Of a DNA stretch of 64,000 nt, positions 61,575 through 64,000 are shown one piece after another. Every line of letters begins with the position of its first letter. Positions within the stretch are counted from its first letter, which is position 1. A program made the translations under genes and the position numbers. The DNA comes from Thalassobellus sediminis (lineage in GTDB: Bacteria > Bacteroidota > Bacteroidia > Flavobacteriales > Flavobacteriaceae): NCBI RefSeq assembly GCF_044386045.1, contig NZ_JBISCD010000039.1, positions 62,001 to 126,000 on the forward strand, written 5' to 3'. The notes beneath the pieces are model-generated. The model searched no databases. It worked only from the letters and a program-made list of their open reading frames with translations, and was not told where the DNA came from.

Positions 61575-62105
61575 ATGAAAAATATAATCGCTTTTGCAGG
61601 ATCAAATAGTAAAAATTCAATTAATAAAGAATTAGCTATTTATGCTGCTAGTTTAGTTGAAAACGCAAATACAAACGTTTTAGATTTAAATGATTTTGAA
61701 TTACCGCTTTACGGAATTGATTATGAAATAGCACATGGAATTCCAGATAATGCTCAGAAGTTTTTAGATATTATAAAGAAGTCTGACGGGATTGTTTTAT
61801 CATTAGCAGAGCATAACGGAGCTTATGCAACAGTTTTTAAAAATTTGTTCGATTGGATGTCTAGAATAGATGGTAAGCTTTGGAGCGATAAACCAATGCT
61901 TTTAATGGCAACATCTCCAGGAGCTAGAGGAGGTGCTACAGTTTTAGAAATAGCAAAAGGGCGTTTTCCTTATATGGGAGGAAATATTGTTTCAGATTTT
62001 TCTTTTCCATCTTTTGGTGATAATTTTTCTGATGGAAAGATTAGCAATGAAGAGTTAAATTCAGCATTAAAAAGTCAAGTAGAGCTTTTACAGAAAGCAC
62101 TATAA
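61575..62105 (+). CDS. NADPH-dependent FMN reductase-like flavoprotein
   Basis: 176 residues, flavodoxin-like fold. IIAFAGSNSKNSINKELA (about 3-20) is the FMN phosphate loop, LPLYGIDYE and SDGIVLSLAEHNGAYATVFKNLFDWMSR (about 75-102) the ring-binding region, and LLMATSPGARGGATVLE the third loop. It is of the ArsH/azoreductase-like subset that reduces quinones or azo compounds, consistent with control by a redox-sensing MarR regulator. It begins the cluster with the MarR gene 35 bases downstream. Confidence 0.9.
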   Translation: MKNIIAFAGSNSKNSINKELAIYAASLVENANTNVLDLNDFELPLYGIDYEIAHGIPDNAQKFLDIIKKSDGIVLSLAEHNGAYATVFKNLFDWMSRIDGKLWSDKPMLLMATSPGARGGATVLEIAKGRFPYMGGNIVSDFSFPSFGDNFSDGKISNEELNSALKSQVELLQKAL

Positions 62106-62140
62106 TTTAAAACTTAGAATTTAAACTGAAAACTGGATAA

Positions 62141-62578
62141 ATGGGAGATCTTTCAAAAGATATAAATTCAAAATTTGTAAATAATAAGATAAAAGCTTTA
62201 TTAAATATTATTTATACAGCTAATTGGATAAGTAGTAAACAAAATGCATTTTTTAAACCTTTTGGAATTTCTCCACAACAGTTTAATATTTTAAGAATTC
62301 TTAAAGGTGCTGGTGAAGCTATTAATGTTCAAACTATTAAGGAGTGTATGATTGAGCGTGCTCCTAATGCTACTCGACTCATGGATAAGCTCTGTGATAA
62401 AGAGTTAATTAATAGATTACCTTGTCCGGGAGATAGAAGAGTAGTACATATAGAAATTACTAAAAAAGGTTTAGAACTTTTGGAAGCTATTTCTATAAAC
62501 TTTCAAGACGACCTTTTAGAAAACTTAAATGAAGCAGAAGCTATTCAGTTAAGTAATTTATTAGATAAAATAAGATAA
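62141..62578 (+). CDS. MarR-family transcriptional regulator
   Basis: 145 residues. Winged-helix DNA-binding domain at about 45-115, with FGISPQQFNILRILKGAGEAINVQTIKECMIERAPNATRLMDKL (recognition helix) and LPCPGDRRVVHIEITKKGLELL (wing). Dimerisation helices flank it. Cysteines at about 70, 87 and 96 could allow redox sensing, but this is a guess. It probably represses its own cluster through the palindromes at 61502-61533 and 62591-62614. Confidence 0.92.
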   Translation: MGDLSKDINSKFVNNKIKALLNIIYTANWISSKQNAFFKPFGISPQQFNILRILKGAGEAINVQTIKECMIERAPNATRLMDKLCDKELINRLPCPGDRRVVHIEITKKGLELLEAISINFQDDLLENLNEAEAIQLSNLLDKIR

Positions 62579-62590
62579 AAAAATTTACAT

Positions 62591-62614
62591 ATTTATTTTC
62601 CATGGAAAATAAAT
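62591..62614. promoter_or_regulatory. 24-base perfect palindrome before the pirin gene
   Basis: Every base from 62591 to 62614 pairs with its partner; the centre is TTTTCCATGGAAAA. It begins 13 bases after the MarR stop and ends 17 bases before the pirin ATG. A TACATATT stretch at 62586-62593 could be a -7 box just upstream. Same TTCC/GGAA core as the site at 61516-61533, so it is likely a second operator. Confidence 0.65.
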
Positions 62615-62630
62615 ACTAAAAAGAAATAAA

Positions 62631-63503
62631 ATGAAAACAAATACAATAAAATCAGTAGGGCGTAGCGATTTTGTAAATATGGGCCCTATAAGATTAAGAC
62701 AACCACTACCAACTCAGAATATTGATATGGTAGATCCATTTATATTATTACATCATTACGGACCTTATCATATTTCAAAAGATCAAAATCCTTTTGATTT
62801 GGGGCCGCATCCACATCGTGGTTTTGAACCCATTACTTTTATATTTCAAGGAGAGCAATTACATAGAGATTCGTTAGGAAATGAAAGTATTGTGAAGGCA
62901 GGTGATGTACAGTGGACAACAGCCGGACGAGGTGTTATTCATGCCGAAGGACCTTCAAAAGACTTTGTGAAACAAGGAGGGTATATAGAAGGAATTCAAT
63001 TATGGCTGAATTTACCTGCTGAAAAGAAAATGATTCCTGCTAATTATCAGCATGTTAAAAGTGAAGATTTTAGAGTGGTTGCTTCTGAAGATGAAAAAGT
63101 TAATATTAAAATTGTAGCAGGTGAGTTACAAGCTGTTTATGGACGTATTCAAACTCAAACAGCAGTAAATGCTTTTGTTATAGATGCTAAAGAAGGAGGT
63201 CTTTATAATCTTGAAATACCAAAAACACATCAGTCTATGTTATATTTAGTTAATGGAAGTGTTTTAGTAAATAACTCTGAAATGTTAGAGCTAGATAAAA
63301 ATCAAATAATAACATGTAATCAAGACGGAGAAGGTATTGTAATTGAAGCAAAAGCAGATAGTAAATTGTTGTTTTTATCTGGAGAACCTTTTAACGAAGC
63401 CGTAGCAACTTACGGACCGTATGTAATGAATACGCAAACAGAAATTTTGGAAGCTATGCGCGATTATCAGGCAGGTAAAATGGGCTTTCTTCCAGTAAGT
63501 TAA
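62631..63503 (+). CDS. Pirin-family cupin protein
   Basis: 290 residues, bicupin. The N-terminal cupin has the metal ligands of the family in DPFILLHHYGP...GPHPHRGFEPITFIFQGE (H pairs about 57-60), then HRDSLGN and AGRGVIHAEGP (about 97-107, His and Glu). The second cupin (about 150-290) is degenerate, as usual. Bacterial pirins are quercetin-dioxygenase-like or regulators of metabolism. It has its own palindromic operator. Confidence 0.93.
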   Translation: MKTNTIKSVGRSDFVNMGPIRLRQPLPTQNIDMVDPFILLHHYGPYHISKDQNPFDLGPHPHRGFEPITFIFQGEQLHRDSLGNESIVKAGDVQWTTAGRGVIHAEGPSKDFVKQGGYIEGIQLWLNLPAEKKMIPANYQHVKSEDFRVVASEDEKVNIKIVAGELQAVYGRIQTQTAVNAFVIDAKEGGLYNLEIPKTHQSMLYLVNGSVLVNNSEMLELDKNQIITCNQDGEGIVIEAKADSKLLFLSGEPFNEAVATYGPYVMNTQTEILEAMRDYQAGKMGFLPVS

Positions 63504-63551
63504 TTATCCTTTAAGGTTTTAAAAGCCTTGTAGGTATAAAAAATATTTTTA

Positions 63552-64000
63552 ATGAAAACAATAATTCACAAAGCAGATACACGAGGTTATGCAAACCATG
63601 GTTGGTTAAAATCGTACCATAGTTTTAGTTTTGCAGGATATCAAAATCCAGAACGTATGAATTTTGGAATGCTAAGAGTGTTGAATGATGATTTAGTACA
63701 ACCAAAAATGGGATTCGGAACACATCCGCATCAAAACATGGAAATTATTTCTATTCCATTAAAAGGTGCTTTATCTCATCAAGACAGCATGCAGAATAAA
63801 CGTGCTATTGAAGTTGGAGAAGTGCAAGTAATGAGTGCGGGTACAGGTTTAACACATTCAGAATTCAATGATAGTAAAACTAATGAAACAAACTTTTTAC
63901 AATTATGGATTATCCCAGAAGAAATGGGTGTAATACCAAATTATGAGCAACGAAAGTTTGAGAGTGTAAATCAAAAAAACAAGCTTCAAACTGTTGTTGC
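63552..64000 (+). CDS. Second pirin-family protein, N-terminal part
   Basis: ATG at 63552, open to the right edge (149 residues visible). ADTRGYANHGWLKSYHSFSFAGY is the start of YhhW-type pirins; GFGTHPHQNMEIISIPLKGAL and AGTGLTHSEFND carry the first-cupin metal residues (two His, one His, one Glu). It differs in sequence from the preceding pirin, so it is an old paralogue, not a recent duplication. It follows that gene by 48 bases. Confidence 0.88.
   Translation, partial: MKTIIHKADTRGYANHGWLKSYHSFSFAGYQNPERMNFGMLRVLNDDLVQPKMGFGTHPHQNMEIISIPLKGALSHQDSMQNKRAIEVGEVQVMSAGTGLTHSEFNDSKTNETNFLQLWIIPEEMGVIPNYEQRKFESVNQKNKLQTVV

Noticed and set aside
61575..64000. Recent tandem duplication of pirin genes
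   Set aside because: The two pirins differ strongly in their N-terminal sequences and belong to different pirin subtypes, so they are old paralogues.

Overview
This window looks like chromosomal DNA of a flavobacterium (Bacteroidota, probably a marine Flavobacteriaceae). The evidence is the strongly AT-rich sequence, the near absence of Shine-Dalgarno sequences, frequent TTG starts, several TAnnTTTG -7 boxes, SusC-type modules, exported proteins whose signal peptides end in A-Q or S-Q, and a menaquinone-only quinone pathway. I found no rRNA, tRNA, CRISPR array, prophage or intact insertion sequence. About 52 genes are supported. Two are cut by the window edges: an LTA-synthase-like gene at the left and a second pirin at the right.

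Layout. 1-4.7 kb: partial LtaS-like sulfatase with a DUF2911 protein; an ECF sigma / putative anti-sigma / adhesin-like operon; a small beta-barrel. 4.8-13.2 kb: FAD/Fe-S D-lactate dehydrogenase-type enzyme, LpxH-like phosphoesterase, chorismate synthase, thioesterase, glutamate/dicarboxylate symporter with a rhodanese. 13.3-21.2 kb is the accessory-looking part. It holds a beta-barrel gene with an unusual start, a DUF4139 (MuiA-like) protein carrying a SusC N-terminal segment, a DCC thioredoxin-like protein, and a membrane-spanning TPR/LuxR-type regulator divergent from a lipoprotein of the cholesterol-dependent cytolysin (CDC) family. Several dispersed intergenic repeats lie here. 21.2-37.6 kb: DNA maintenance and housekeeping (MutS2 without Smr, MiaE, RecG, PHP-ACT-ACT protein, M1 peptidase, patatin, FMN glutamate-synthase-like protein, UvrD/PcrA helicase, Sua5). 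37.8-48.8 kb: Kelch-type lipoprotein, erythromycin-esterase-like protein, OmpA lipoprotein, glycosyltransferase, HolA, exported DinB protein, YfcC transporter, Ung, exported papain-like protease.

48.9-54.3 kb is a menaquinone operon in the order menB-menA-MBL hydrolase-menC-CPBP protease-menE. Its MBL-fold gene seems to have lost about 67 internal codons. 54.3-59.7 kb holds SppA and an 1160-residue VIT-vWA protein that carries a full carboxypeptidase-regulatory plus TonB-plug module, then TPRs and a DUF2135-like C-terminus, with no barrel. 59.8-64 kb: acyl-CoA carboxylase beta subunit, then an FMN reductase-MarR-pirin-pirin cluster with matching palindromes at two promoters.

The best candidates for something undescribed are the barrel-less plug modules grafted onto a VIT-vWA protein and onto a DUF4139 protein, the CDC-like lipoprotein with its divergent regulator and shared TGTCCAT repeats, and two families of structured intergenic repeats. 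All functions are inferred from sequence reading alone; no search was run.
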